Positions 33,280 to 41,849 of a DNA stretch of 64,000 nt are shown in pieces. Both the position numbers and the translations under genes were made by a program. The notes beneath the pieces are model-generated. The model was not told the DNA's origin. It made no database searches and saw only the letters and a program-made list of their open reading frames with translations. The first letter of the stretch is position 1, and the number at the start of each line of letters is the position of its first letter. Location of the stretch: NCBI GenBank assembly GCA_963691755.1, contig OY829366.1, positions 1,054,001-1,118,000 of the forward strand, read 5' to 3'. This DNA is from Dinoroseobacter sp013215265 (GTDB lineage Bacteria > Pseudomonadota > Alphaproteobacteria > Rhodobacterales > Rhodobacteraceae).

Positions 33280-36030
33280 CTACTGCGAAATAACACTCGC
33301 GGCTAGCGCTTGAGTGAGGCGCTCCAACTCGACCGGTTTCGAATAGATCCCTGCCACTTGCCCGTCAATGATCCGAGGATCAGACAGACGCTTTGCCAGA
33401 GCGGTAACGACAAAGATCGGCAAATCTGGGGCAATTATGTGCGCTTTTTCGACCATTTCACCCCCGTTCATAATTGGCATATCGTAATCGGTTATTAATG
33501 CGCTCCAACTTGTTGGATCATCCTCGATGGCCTCTAATGCGTCACGTGGGTCCACACAGACAGCAACTTCGGCTCCACATGCCTCGAGATAAGAGCCTGT
33601 CACTTCCGCTACATTCAGATCATCGTCCACGACAATAATCATCTGACCTGCAAGGTTCGAACCTTGGTTGTCGCCTGTGTCTTGTGTGTGCGGAACTTGC
33701 TGATGAAGCGGCCAATATACCTCTAACGTTGTCCCTTTGCCTACTTCTGTCTGCAATCCGATCGCACCGCCAACAGATTGTACCTGCATAGCGGAGGTTG
33801 CAAGACCCAAGCCTGTACCCTCCCGCCCCTTTGTCGTGAAGTATGGGCGAAAGATGTTGGAGGCGGTTTCTGGATCCATCCCATCGCCTGTATCCCACAT
33901 TGAAAGACATATGTACTGGGCTTGTGAAGCCAATTCGCCAATTGCAATATTTGAGGCTTCGGACCCTTTCAGGGTTCGGACGTTTAATTGAATGCTGCCC
34001 GGCTTCGTACCAATCGCGTCGCCTGCATTCATTGCCAGATTAATCAGGATCTGGCTCAGTGTTGTCGGTGCCCCCTTTAGCAGCACGGCACTGCCCGTGG
34101 TTTCAATCGTGAATTTTACACGTCGTGGTAAATTGGTTTGTAAGATTGAAGGTAGGTCGGCCAGAACTGAAGAGAGCTCAAACACCCCCTCGGCATCTGA
34201 TGCCGCCCCTATATCCAGCAAGCGAGAGATCAATTTGGCGGATTGAGAACCGGCCGCGGAAATCCTTTTAAGATGTGGCCGCACATCATTCGGGAGCGTT
34301 TTGTTCATTCCAATAAGCGTCGCAGATCCGTTTATCGCCGCCAAAAGGTTGTTAAAGTCATGCGCTACCCCAGCAGTGAGCTGAGCAATTGCTTCTTGTC
34401 TTTGCAGCCGCACCAGTTCGCGCATGAGTTCGTTTTCACGGGCTTCCGCCTCGATATCTTCCGTGATGTTGCGAATGATTATTACAGAACCGCCCGAGGA
34501 TATTGGTGAGCCAGAGATTTGATGAACTTGTGTTGGTTCAACCGATTTACGGTCGAAAATGGCTTCAAAAGCGTCAGCAAAATCGAGATTGCGTGCGTAT
34601 ATGTATTGGCTCTGCCATCGTTGACCAAGGCCGGAAGTCGCTGCGCCAAAGCCCATCAATGCTGCTGCTGCTGCGTTTTGATATATGAGCCTGCCTTCTT
34701 CATCTGTGACTGCAATTCCGTCAGTAGCAGCCTCAATCGCGGCAAGACGTTGAGACAAGAGTTGACGTGCGGATTTCAGTGCAGTCACGTCTGTTGCTGA
34801 GAGTACAAGACCTCCCTCATCCAATTTGCCCGCGCGTAGAAGCACACTTTTTCCATCAGGCAAATCGATCTCATGACCTGAAGGTAATTCGACAAGCTTC
34901 GTAAGCGGAGGTGATCTGAGAAGTGAGGTTATTTGCCCGGGCAAATCTTCAGATTCTGCAATGTAGCCTGACCAGTTTTGGCTAAATGTTGTTCCGGTTT
35001 GCCAGCCGATGTCAGGAACGGGAAACATACGATTTACTGCCTTGTTCGCGAATGCGATCTGCCCGTCCTTTTCAAGCACGAGAAATGCATCTTCGGTCTC
35101 GGATAGGGCACGAACCATCCGTTCTTGAAGCCGATCGCGTTCTGCTGTGGCCTCAACACGTTCAGTCACGTCCCTTTGGGTTGCAACAAGATGTTGCGGA
35201 TCGCCGTTTGATGACATGACGGGGTAAAGCGTCAGCTCATTCCAGAAAAGTTCTCCCGATTTGCGACGATTGCGCAGGAGAAACGTCCCGGACGTGCGTT
35301 CTTTTACAGCTTCACGAAGTCTGATCCGTTCAGGATGGTCGGGTGCTTCGTCCATTAGGAAACGGCAGTTACTTCCGATTACATCGTCGGCAGCATACCC
35401 CGATATCTTCTCAAAGGCGGCGTTTACATAGACTAAAGGCTGGTCCGGCTTCGTCGCATCCGCAATTGCAAAGCCCGCGGAAGAGCCCGCAATAGTTGCC
35501 GCTAGCAATTCATTTTCCGATGCAATTTGGGAGTTTTGTAACGCTTGAACAGCTAGCCCTGCGAGGCGCTCCACAAGGTGCATATTGTCGTTTCGAAAAC
35601 TCCCGGGCGCGTTACGCAGCGTGATCAACGCTATATTATCGCTTGCGGGAACAATGATTGCCCCGCTGAAACGTGATAAGTCTAAATCGCTGGGCCAGGG
35701 CCCTAATAGATTTAAGTCTGATAGGTTGCGTGCACGTATAAAGATGTCGATAGGTGGTGAAATCTGCGTGCCAATATCCTGATCCCGATCACTGGCTAGG
35801 ATGACCACGTCTCGCGTGCTTTTTTTGGTTACTAGCAGTGTTCTATCGGCCCCAACGCTTTTCTGCATCGATCGGAAAACGCTGACCAAAGCGTCATGCG
35901 CATCCGAAGCTGACGTATATGCTTCGAGGCATTCCAATAGTGCTTTCGTTTCCGTTAGCGTGCGCGCTTCTCGATCTCGCAGAACCTGCAACTCAAGGAG
36001 CGCCTCACGCAACCGCTCGTCTTCGGGCAT
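33280..36030 (-). CDS. Hybrid histidine kinase with LOV-like PAS domain (NahK-like)
   Basis: 916 residues from the ATG at 36030 (a TTG at 36057 would overlap the upstream stop). No membrane helix is seen, so it is cytoplasmic. Order: coiled coil and GAF-like region (about 1-170), a PAS domain with LOV features (about 180-290), two more PAS domains, a HisKA helix (LTAGVAHDFNNLLAAI), HATPase (GDGMD, GTGLGLA) and a C-terminal receiver (ALITDYDMPIMNG). The LOV-like domain has GSNCRFL with the flavin-adduct Cys at about residue 222, a later RNRRKSGELFWN and ATQRD with the conserved Asn and Gln; the Gln after NCRFL is Met. The architecture resembles NahK, the kinase controlled by the NO sensor NosP, encoded just upstream here. 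Confidence 0.87.
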   Translation of the reverse strand: MPEDERLREALLELQVLRDREARTLTETKALLECLEAYTSASDAHDALVSVFRSMQKSVGADRTLLVTKKSTRDVVILASDRDQDIGTQISPPIDIFIRARNLSDLNLLGPWPSDLDLSRFSGAIIVPASDNIALITLRNAPGSFRNDNMHLVERLAGLAVQALQNSQIASENELLAATIAGSSAGFAIADATKPDQPLVYVNAAFEKISGYAADDVIGSNCRFLMDEAPDHPERIRLREAVKERTSGTFLLRNRRKSGELFWNELTLYPVMSSNGDPQHLVATQRDVTERVEATAERDRLQERMVRALSETEDAFLVLEKDGQIAFANKAVNRMFPVPDIGWQTGTTFSQNWSGYIAESEDLPGQITSLLRSPPLTKLVELPSGHEIDLPDGKSVLLRAGKLDEGGLVLSATDVTALKSARQLLSQRLAAIEAATDGIAVTDEEGRLIYQNAAAAALMGFGAATSGLGQRWQSQYIYARNLDFADAFEAIFDRKSVEPTQVHQISGSPISSGGSVIIIRNITEDIEAEARENELMRELVRLQRQEAIAQLTAGVAHDFNNLLAAINGSATLIGMNKTLPNDVRPHLKRISAAGSQSAKLISRLLDIGAASDAEGVFELSSVLADLPSILQTNLPRRVKFTIETTGSAVLLKGAPTTLSQILINLAMNAGDAIGTKPGSIQLNVRTLKGSEASNIAIGELASQAQYICLSMWDTGDGMDPETASNIFRPYFTTKGREGTGLGLATSAMQVQSVGGAIGLQTEVGKGTTLEVYWPLHQQVPHTQDTGDNQGSNLAGQMIIVVDDDLNVAEVTGSYLEACGAEVAVCVDPRDALEAIEDDPTSWSALITDYDMPIMNGGEMVEKAHIIAPDLPIFVVTALAKRLSDPRIIDGQVAGIYSKPVELERLTQALAASVISQ

Positions 36031-36049
36031 TGGGTGTCCGCGTGTTAGT

Positions 36050-37194
36050 TCAACCAAAGATTATGCAAGAAATCATGAGATTGCCATGACGGTTTCCACC
36101 CCGAATTAGGTTGCCTTGTTCGCCAAATGTGAAGGCTCCTAGAAAAGGAGCGCGGTCGAGTTCCAAGTTCACGCCAGAGACGACTTCATCCAGCTGGTCC
36201 TGAACGCTGAGCATGCATCCACCGCAATAAATCATCAACGCTCCTAAAGGTGTTGAATTTGGGTGATCACTATTTTGGCGCGCCAGCGCAGCAACGCGAC
36301 CTGCGCGCTCAACCAGGCCTTTGCGAGTACCATGCATCAATGTGACTTGCTCGCCGTTTTCAATTGTTGAGAAAACATCAATTGACCCATCCGTATGGGC
36401 AACCGCAGGATGTGACAAAAGGTAGAACGGAATATCGCTTAACTCCCCGATCTTTCGTCCGAGCGGCCACATTGTGCTCTCTGAAAGTATGGCGACACCA
36501 TTGGAGTCGCGTGAGGTATTTTTACCTCATTCCCGGTCCATTCCGAATATACGCTCATAGCAGGCTTATGGTCGATCTCGAGAACTTTTCGACCTTCAAC
36601 CTTTGTGATGGTGCCTGTTTTGTCTGTGGGAGAGTAACCATTCTGATACGCGAACGAGATCGGTGCAGACGGGAAAAGGACGGAAACAACAACTCCGGAC
36701 GACACTTTTTGATCGTGATCAAAAATAAACCAGTCACCGGAGACAGAATTGTCTGCGGCGCTCCCCCCGATAATAGGAACATCTGGGCCCAGGATGCTTT
36801 CGATGCCTTCTAGAACATCTTCTTCTGCGCCAGGGGTTGAAGAAACCCAAACAAGTTCTGGAATTTCCCCAATGCGATCTGCAGCGATCAACGCCTTAGC
36901 GGTGGCTTCTCTCGCTGCGCTATTCATGTCGGGGGAGGCTTCCGAGAGTGCCGTTCCGTAGGCGCCAGCCGGATCAGAGATAGCGAAAGCACAAACCCCC
37001 GAGCTGAAACCCATATTTGACAGTGCCCCAAGGCAAGAGGTTGCACCATGCAGGTTCCGGATATTGCCGTGTTCACCTTGTAGTGGATCTTCAGTGTCTG
37101 CGTTCATATGCACAGAAACGAAATCGTAGATTGTACCGTTGAGCTGATCGTATAGCTCATACGGACTAGATGCGTGTTTTACAAAAATTTGCAC
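36050..37194 (-). pseudogene. nosP: FIST-domain protein (NosP family), frameshifted
   Basis: Two overlapping frames together give one FIST protein of about 380 residues. 37194-36520 encodes the N-terminal part: MQIFVKHASSPYELYDQL, NLHGATSCLGALSN, then YSEWTGNEVK. 36520-36050 encodes the C-terminal part: ILSESTMWPLGRKIGEL, YYLLSHP-like FYLLSHPAV, ALMIYCGGCMLSVQDQLDEV, FLGAFTFGEQGN and GNRHGNLMISCIIFG. The frames switch at a run of five T on the plus strand (36519-36523); one more base would restore a single frame. FIST proteins of this type (NosP) bind haem and sense nitric oxide and partner with histidine kinases. The start is a GTG without a clear ribosome site. The shift may be a real mutation or a sequence error. 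Confidence 0.82.
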
Positions 37195-37200
37195 AGGAGC

Positions 37201-37224
37201 GTACCATTATCTGATTGATGGTAC
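37201..37224. repeat. Inverted repeat before the FIST gene
   Basis: GTACCAT (37201-37207) and ATGGTAC (37218-37224) are exact inverted repeats, 6 bp upstream of the FIST start. AAAAGTAT/ATACTTTT near 37259-37282 forms another. They sit in the 95-bp gap after the globin gene and could be an operator, a processing hairpin, or a fold that covers the translation start. Confidence 0.4.
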
Positions 37225-37289
37225 TGTAATATTATTACGACTTAAGATATTCTCAATCAAAAGTATCTATGTATATACTTTTGGATAGT

Positions 37290-37718
37290 TTATTCGGAGT
37301 AAGCGGCCTTCACCATCTCAGAAGAAAGGCCCTCATATGTCGTAATCCACGCCTTCTGGTCTTCAGCGGCGAAGGACGGCCCTAGAAGCTGTCGGAATGT
37401 TTCTATCAGAGCTGTTCCAACCGATCCGTACTGCTCTGCGGTAACGCCATACTTGATGTGCGCATGAGCAAGATCAATCGCTGCAGGCATAAGCGTGTCT
37501 GCGTCTTCAAGATGATCGACAATAAATGTAAGTGTCTGAACAAGCTTGCGACTTTGTAACTCCAAATCACCTACGAAGAGTGGTTTTGTAGTTGGGTCGA
37601 CACGAAAGAGGTTCGAGTAAAACACCCTCCCTGTTCGTCCTGCGTCCGCAGCTGCGTGCGCCCAAGTTGAGCGTACTCTTTCGATGCGATCGGAATCCTT
37701 CATGATCAACTGACACAT
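37290..37718 (-). CDS. Single-domain globin
   Basis: 142 residues (ATG at 37718; ATG at 37703 is an alternative). The globin fold is recognisable: helix A IERVRSTWAHAAADAG, the CD region DPTTKPLFVGDLELQ, helix E RKLVQTLTFIVDHLED, and the proximal-helix segment DLAHAHIKYGVTAEQYGSVGTALIETF with the haem-ligand His. It lacks the reductase domain of flavohaemoglobin and any kinase domain. Related proteins bind O2 and NO. It is first in the minus-strand order globin, FIST, kinase, response regulator, so a role in NO detoxification or signalling alongside the NosP-like sensor is likely by context. Confidence 0.82.
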   Translation of the reverse strand: MCQLIMKDSDRIERVRSTWAHAAADAGRTGRVFYSNLFRVDPTTKPLFVGDLELQSRKLVQTLTFIVDHLEDADTLMPAAIDLAHAHIKYGVTAEQYGSVGTALIETFRQLLGPSFAAEDQKAWITTYEGLSSEMVKAAYSE

Positions 37719-38562
37719 CCCTTGTGCTTTGTGAACGAGCTCAAATTTGCGCTTGAGATATTAGAAATTGGGCTTGGGCATCTCTGTCAACCCTTCTCGT
37801 GTATCAAACGATAGTATTTGCGGCCTATAGCTGACGCTGCGCTGTCTTTGCTATGGGCGCGTAACCTTAGACTGACCATCTAACTACTATTTCGTTATGC
37901 CATGCTAAATTGAATACACTGAACCGCCATGCCGAACGAGAAGTTCTGCGTGCCTTTTGATTGGCTGTCATTGATTAAAAAATGAGCAACGCTATGACTG
38001 GTTTGCGGATGTGAAAAAGCCGCGGAGCACACTTTTTCAGCATTCAATTCGAATCAATTACAGCTCATGCTTTATTTATTCGTAAATTTCGAAACTTTAT
38101 GCCCAGGAAAAATTTTCTTTCATGAAGTTCTCGACCTCAGGTGAAGCCGGAGCTGTTTCTCCATCTTACGGTGAGCGAACCCAGCGTTTCGATGGCTGGC
38201 AAGCGGCGCATGATCGCGTGTCGCGCTGACAATTTTGCGCACGCCAATCGCAGTTCAGAGCGCTGAGTGTAGGCGTCGAGCATTTTACCGACATGTTGGT
38301 GTTTCTGCTGGTGAATACCGCAACCACTTCCGAGTTAGCTACAGTCCAAAGTTTGGTGCTTCCCAAGCGCTGGATCCGTTTAGAGCCGCAAACAAAAGCA
38401 GGCGATCACTGATTTGTGCTTTATGGATCCGTTTTCTGCTTTTGCTCTGTTATACAATCTACGCCTAAGAGGCGACCGCGTCTTTGACCGGTGTGTACGT
38501 GTTAGCACCGCTCTTTCCATTTGGCGCATAACAAAGTGCGATCATCCAGAAAGCTTGAAATT
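37719..38562. other. Gene-poor interval
   Basis: About 840 bp without a convincing gene. Short open frames at 38166-38366 (minus) and 38235-38468 (plus) overlap each other, lack ribosome sites and match no family I know. The stretch should contain the promoter of the globin operon (minus strand). An 11-bp direct repeat TGGATCCGTTT occurs near 38370 and 38424, and AAAAGCAG/CTGCTTTT form a distant inverted repeat around it. Confidence 0.4.
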
Positions 38563-39231
38563 ATGACACTTGAACGAACTGGCGGTTTCGCCGGCCTCCT
38601 CTGCGCTGCAACTTATGTTTTTGGTTTTGTTTTTCTTATCACCACGCTCGCGCCGTTGGGGTTCGGCACACAAGCGATTGATGCCGAGGCAGTCGTCTCA
38701 TTTATTCAAGATCGCCCGGGGTTTCTGATCCTCTGGAACTCGATAATCTACATTCTGAATGCGCTGGCATTGGCGGTGCTTTTGGCTGCGCTTTATCGGC
38801 GGTTAGGCGCTAAAACTCCCAACTTGGCTTTGGTCAGCCTAGTCCTCGGCATAATTTGGGCCGTGCTTGTGATCGGTGCGGGTATGATCGCAAACGTTGC
38901 GGTTGAAGGAGTTGCGCTCATTGCCCCCGACGATATGGAACGTGCAGTAGTACTTTGGGAAACACTCCATGCTGTCGAACTGGGCTTGGGCGGCGGTAAT
39001 GAAATTGCAGGCGGCGTGCGGATCGGCTGTGTAAGCCTTGCGGCCTTGTTTGGTCGCAGCCTTGGCAAGATCACCATTGGGCTAGGTCTTCTCACCAGTG
39101 CTGGCGGGCTTCTGACGTTAATCCCCGCGCTTGGCGATACGTCAGGTGTAGTATTCGGACTGGGCGCGATCGTTTGGTTCATCGCCGTGGGTATTTCTCT
39201 TCTTTTTGGGCCTAGTGCAGATGTTGCTTAG
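38563..39231 (+). CDS. Integral membrane protein, DUF4386-like
   Basis: 222 residues from the ATG at 38563 (MTLERTGGFAGLLCAATYV); an upstream start at 38521 lacks a better ribosome site. About six membrane helices, with LVSLVLGIIWAVLVIGAGMIANV and ITIGLGLLTSAGGLLTLIP among them. The arrangement RTGGFAGLLCAATYVFGF and the VLLAALYRRL block resemble DUF4386-type proteins of unknown function. It stands alone on this strand. Confidence 0.6.
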   Translation: MTLERTGGFAGLLCAATYVFGFVFLITTLAPLGFGTQAIDAEAVVSFIQDRPGFLILWNSIIYILNALALAVLLAALYRRLGAKTPNLALVSLVLGIIWAVLVIGAGMIANVAVEGVALIAPDDMERAVVLWETLHAVELGLGGGNEIAGGVRIGCVSLAALFGRSLGKITIGLGLLTSAGGLLTLIPALGDTSGVVFGLGAIVWFIAVGISLLFGPSADVA

Positions 39232-39395
39232 CCGACTTCGGCGAAAAACTAGGTCCATAGCGGTCTCTTTCGATGACACTTGATCCGAGGGGTTGCAAAG
39301 CCAGAGCAACGCTAAAAAAGTGAAAGCTCATGCAGATATTTTGCCTTTGCTTTTATGCAATCGCAGCGATTTCGACCTAATTACGCTGGTCAGAT

Positions 39396-39429
39396 GTGCA
39401 AAGGGAACAAACTCCGTTTCCCTTTGCAC
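39396..39429. repeat. Perfect 12-bp hairpin
   Basis: GTGCAAAGGGAA (39396-39407) and TTCCCTTTGCAC (39418-39429) are exact reverse complements with a 10-base loop. No T-tract follows. It lies in the 420-bp gap 39232-39652, which has no supported gene; an open frame on each strand crosses the hairpin and is therefore doubtful. Confidence 0.7.
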
Positions 39430-39652
39430 TACAGATATGGGCTGATGCGGATAATGCTGTCGTACTGGATGATGTGGTTTCGTGACACGCCCGAGCTGAT
39501 AAGTCATTTTTGGGGCTACGGATCGGTTGCTTATTACGCGCCCAACCGCATGATCTTTCTCATCGGTTACTTTAACCAAACCGACACGCCCGGGTGCCCA
39601 AACAGTTTTATATCAAGCAGCTCGCCTCGATCGAGAAATTCGGAGGAAATCC

Positions 39653-40636
39653 GTGAAACGCACATTCTACTTTCTGATGGCTTCGATCGGCGTCTGTGGT
39701 GCTCTTGTCGTCGCGCTCGTTCTAGTAACCCGCGGTGACTATCTTGTTGCCCCGCTTGTCACGGAGGATGCCAACTTACCGTCTGCGGAGGTTGCTGGAG
39801 TACAGCTTCATTTCCGCAGAATTGAGGGGCCGCCTGAAGCGCCAACTATTGTTGTTCTTCATGGCGGACCTGGCGGTGATTTCCGATCGCTTATGGCCTT
39901 GGAGGCGTTGTCGGACAGTCATAGTGTCGTATTTTATGATCAACGTGGTGCGGGTCTGTCGGAGCGCGTTTCGGGCGATGATTTGAACTTGGACGGACAT
40001 CTTTTTGAGTTAAACGCCATCATAGCGCGCAGCGCGAAGGGCCAACCGGTCGTCTTGATAGGGCATTCTTGGGGCGCGATGTTGGCCACTGCATATCTTG
40101 GTATGAACCCAGAACAGGTCCAAAGCGCGATCCTGATCGAGCCCGGTTATCTCGACGGGGCCGGGAAGGGTTCCTGGACTGAAGAGGCGCAGAAATACAT
40201 GTCGGGTGGCACCTATTGGAAAGAAGCCGTTTTGTCAGGCTTTCGCGCACAACATGTGATTGGGCCTGATGCAAACGCCGCCGATGATTTCTTAATTGGC
40301 CATATGGTTGGCGTTTTCGCGGATCATCCTGACAACCCTTATCATTGCGGTGGTGGGTATAGTGCTCCGTCGTGGCGCTTTGGTGCTGCAAGCAGCCGGC
40401 GGTGGGAACAGGCCACTGTGTCTGAAGTTGATCAGATCGCGCGTGGTACTGCGTTTGATGGCCCTGTTCTGCTCCTCGCAGGGGATTGCAACGATTGGAT
40501 TGGGCCAAGCTTGCAGGCAAAGCACATGGAAAGGTTCACAGATGCGGAATTGGTAGGCATTCCTAATGCCGGACATGATGTGGTCTGGGACAATCCTGAG
40601 GCGACGCTCGCAGCGATCCGGGCATTCTTGGATTGA
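39653..40636 (+). CDS. Alpha/beta hydrolase (proline-iminopeptidase-like)
   Basis: 327 residues from the GTG at 39653 with GGAGGA seven bases upstream. An N-terminal hydrophobic segment (FYFLMASIGVCGALVVALVLV) should anchor it to the membrane or act as a signal peptide. The hydrolase core shows VVLHGGPGGDFRS (oxyanion hole), FYDQRGAGLSER, the nucleophile elbow GHSWGAM and a late GIPNAGHDVVW with the catalytic His; Asp in LAGDCNDW is the likely third member. The HGGPG and DQRGxG motifs are those of the proline iminopeptidase (S33) group. Substrate unknown. Confidence 0.8.
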   Translation: MKRTFYFLMASIGVCGALVVALVLVTRGDYLVAPLVTEDANLPSAEVAGVQLHFRRIEGPPEAPTIVVLHGGPGGDFRSLMALEALSDSHSVVFYDQRGAGLSERVSGDDLNLDGHLFELNAIIARSAKGQPVVLIGHSWGAMLATAYLGMNPEQVQSAILIEPGYLDGAGKGSWTEEAQKYMSGGTYWKEAVLSGFRAQHVIGPDANAADDFLIGHMVGVFADHPDNPYHCGGGYSAPSWRFGAASSRRWEQATVSEVDQIARGTAFDGPVLLLAGDCNDWIGPSLQAKHMERFTDAELVGIPNAGHDVVWDNPEATLAAIRAFLD

Positions 40637-40700
40637 CCCTACCAACAAATAGTCGCGATCTGATCGCTTCAGCTCACCTCGGTTCGTGTTGGGTTTGTGC

Positions 40701-41825
40701 TCAACTTGCGATCTTTGCACCCTCTGAAAGCGCGTTGAGCTTCGCATAGGCGATATCAGGATCCACGGCGCCAAACCCGGCGAAGGTTCCAAACCCACAA
40801 TCTGATCCAGCGATCACGCGGTCTGATCCGACGATGTCGATAAATCGAGAGATACGTTGTGCAACAAGCTCGGGATGCTCGACGAAATTGGTGGTTGTAT
40901 CGACAACACCGGGTACAAGAACCTTGTCGTCTGGAATATCAGCTTTTCGTTCCTTGAAGACGGCCCATTCGTGTCCGTGACGCGGGTTTGAGGTCTCAAA
41001 CAAAACGTAGCGGGATTTTGTAGACATTAGCGTGTCGAACATCTTCGACATAGGGATGTCGCAGACATGAGGGCCCTCATAATTTCCCCAGCAGATGTGC
41101 ACACGCACCTTTTCGGCTGGCACGTCCTGCAAGGCATGGTTCAATGCTTCTACGTGGGAGGCCGCGATCTTCAGAAACTCCTCATCAGACAAGTCATTGA
41201 AGAGCATATGGCGGGAAAGAGCGAGATCGGGACAGTCGAGTTGCAGGTCAAGGCCTGCAGCAACGATGGTCTCATATTCCTCTTTCATCGCATCAGCCAA
41301 CGCGGCCAGATATGCATCACGGGTCGGGTAATGGTCATTCTGCAAAAAGAGTGAGATCACACCCGGAGAGGCCGCATTCATGAACCCGCGCTCAACACCA
41401 TGTTGCGCCATGCCCGCCTGCAGGTTTGCAATGTCTTTTTGCAGTTCGCCCTGTCCCTTGGACTTCACTTCACCAACGCACATGGGGCGTGCGTATTGTG
41501 GCGTGCCACCATCATCGGCGAGGCGCTTTAGGAAACTTGGAAACTGCTTGAGATCGGCAGGGGCATTGCGCGGGCTGTCACCGTCGAATCCCGTGTAGCG
41601 GTCTTTAACGTAAGTCGCGTAGGAAATCTTCGATGTTTCGCCGTCGCTTACAATATCGACACCGGCTTCCACTTGCTTGCGAACAGTTTCGGAGACTGCC
41701 GCTGTCATGCAAGCGTCAAACGCGCCGGTGTCGTAGTTCTTCCCATGCTCGCGCGCAAAGATGTAATCCACGACGTCCTGGCCACGCGGGAGGGAGCCAA
41801 CATGGCTGGTTAGAATTTTGGACAT
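40701..41825 (-). CDS. Cobalamin-independent methionine-synthase-like (MetE C-terminal) protein
   Basis: 374 residues, corresponding to the catalytic C-terminal barrel of MetE only. It begins TSHVGSLPRGQDV, has SDGETSK, and supplies the zinc ligands in VHICWGN (His and Cys) and GSDCGFG (Cys). Family members of this short type include epoxyalkane:thiol transferases and methyltransferases acting on substrates other than homocysteine. It is last in the long minus-strand catabolic operon, 24 bp after the cupin gene, so a role in that pathway, such as thiol transfer or demethylation, is more likely than methionine synthesis. That is inference from context. Confidence 0.8.
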   Translation of the reverse strand: MSKILTSHVGSLPRGQDVVDYIFAREHGKNYDTGAFDACMTAAVSETVRKQVEAGVDIVSDGETSKISYATYVKDRYTGFDGDSPRNAPADLKQFPSFLKRLADDGGTPQYARPMCVGEVKSKGQGELQKDIANLQAGMAQHGVERGFMNAASPGVISLFLQNDHYPTRDAYLAALADAMKEEYETIVAAGLDLQLDCPDLALSRHMLFNDLSDEEFLKIAASHVEALNHALQDVPAEKVRVHICWGNYEGPHVCDIPMSKMFDTLMSTKSRYVLFETSNPRHGHEWAVFKERKADIPDDKVLVPGVVDTTTNFVEHPELVAQRISRFIDIVGSDRVIAGSDCGFGTFAGFGAVDPDIAYAKLNALSEGAKIAS

Positions 41826-41849
41826 GGGTGCCTCCCTAGAGCATGAAAT

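Noticed and set aside
38166..38468. Overlapping short frames on both strands
   Set aside because: No start signals, mutual overlap, and no recognisable domain.
39328..39738. Plus and minus frames across the 12-bp hairpin
   Set aside because: The hairpin lies inside both; the plus-strand frame also runs into the hydrolase gene in another frame.
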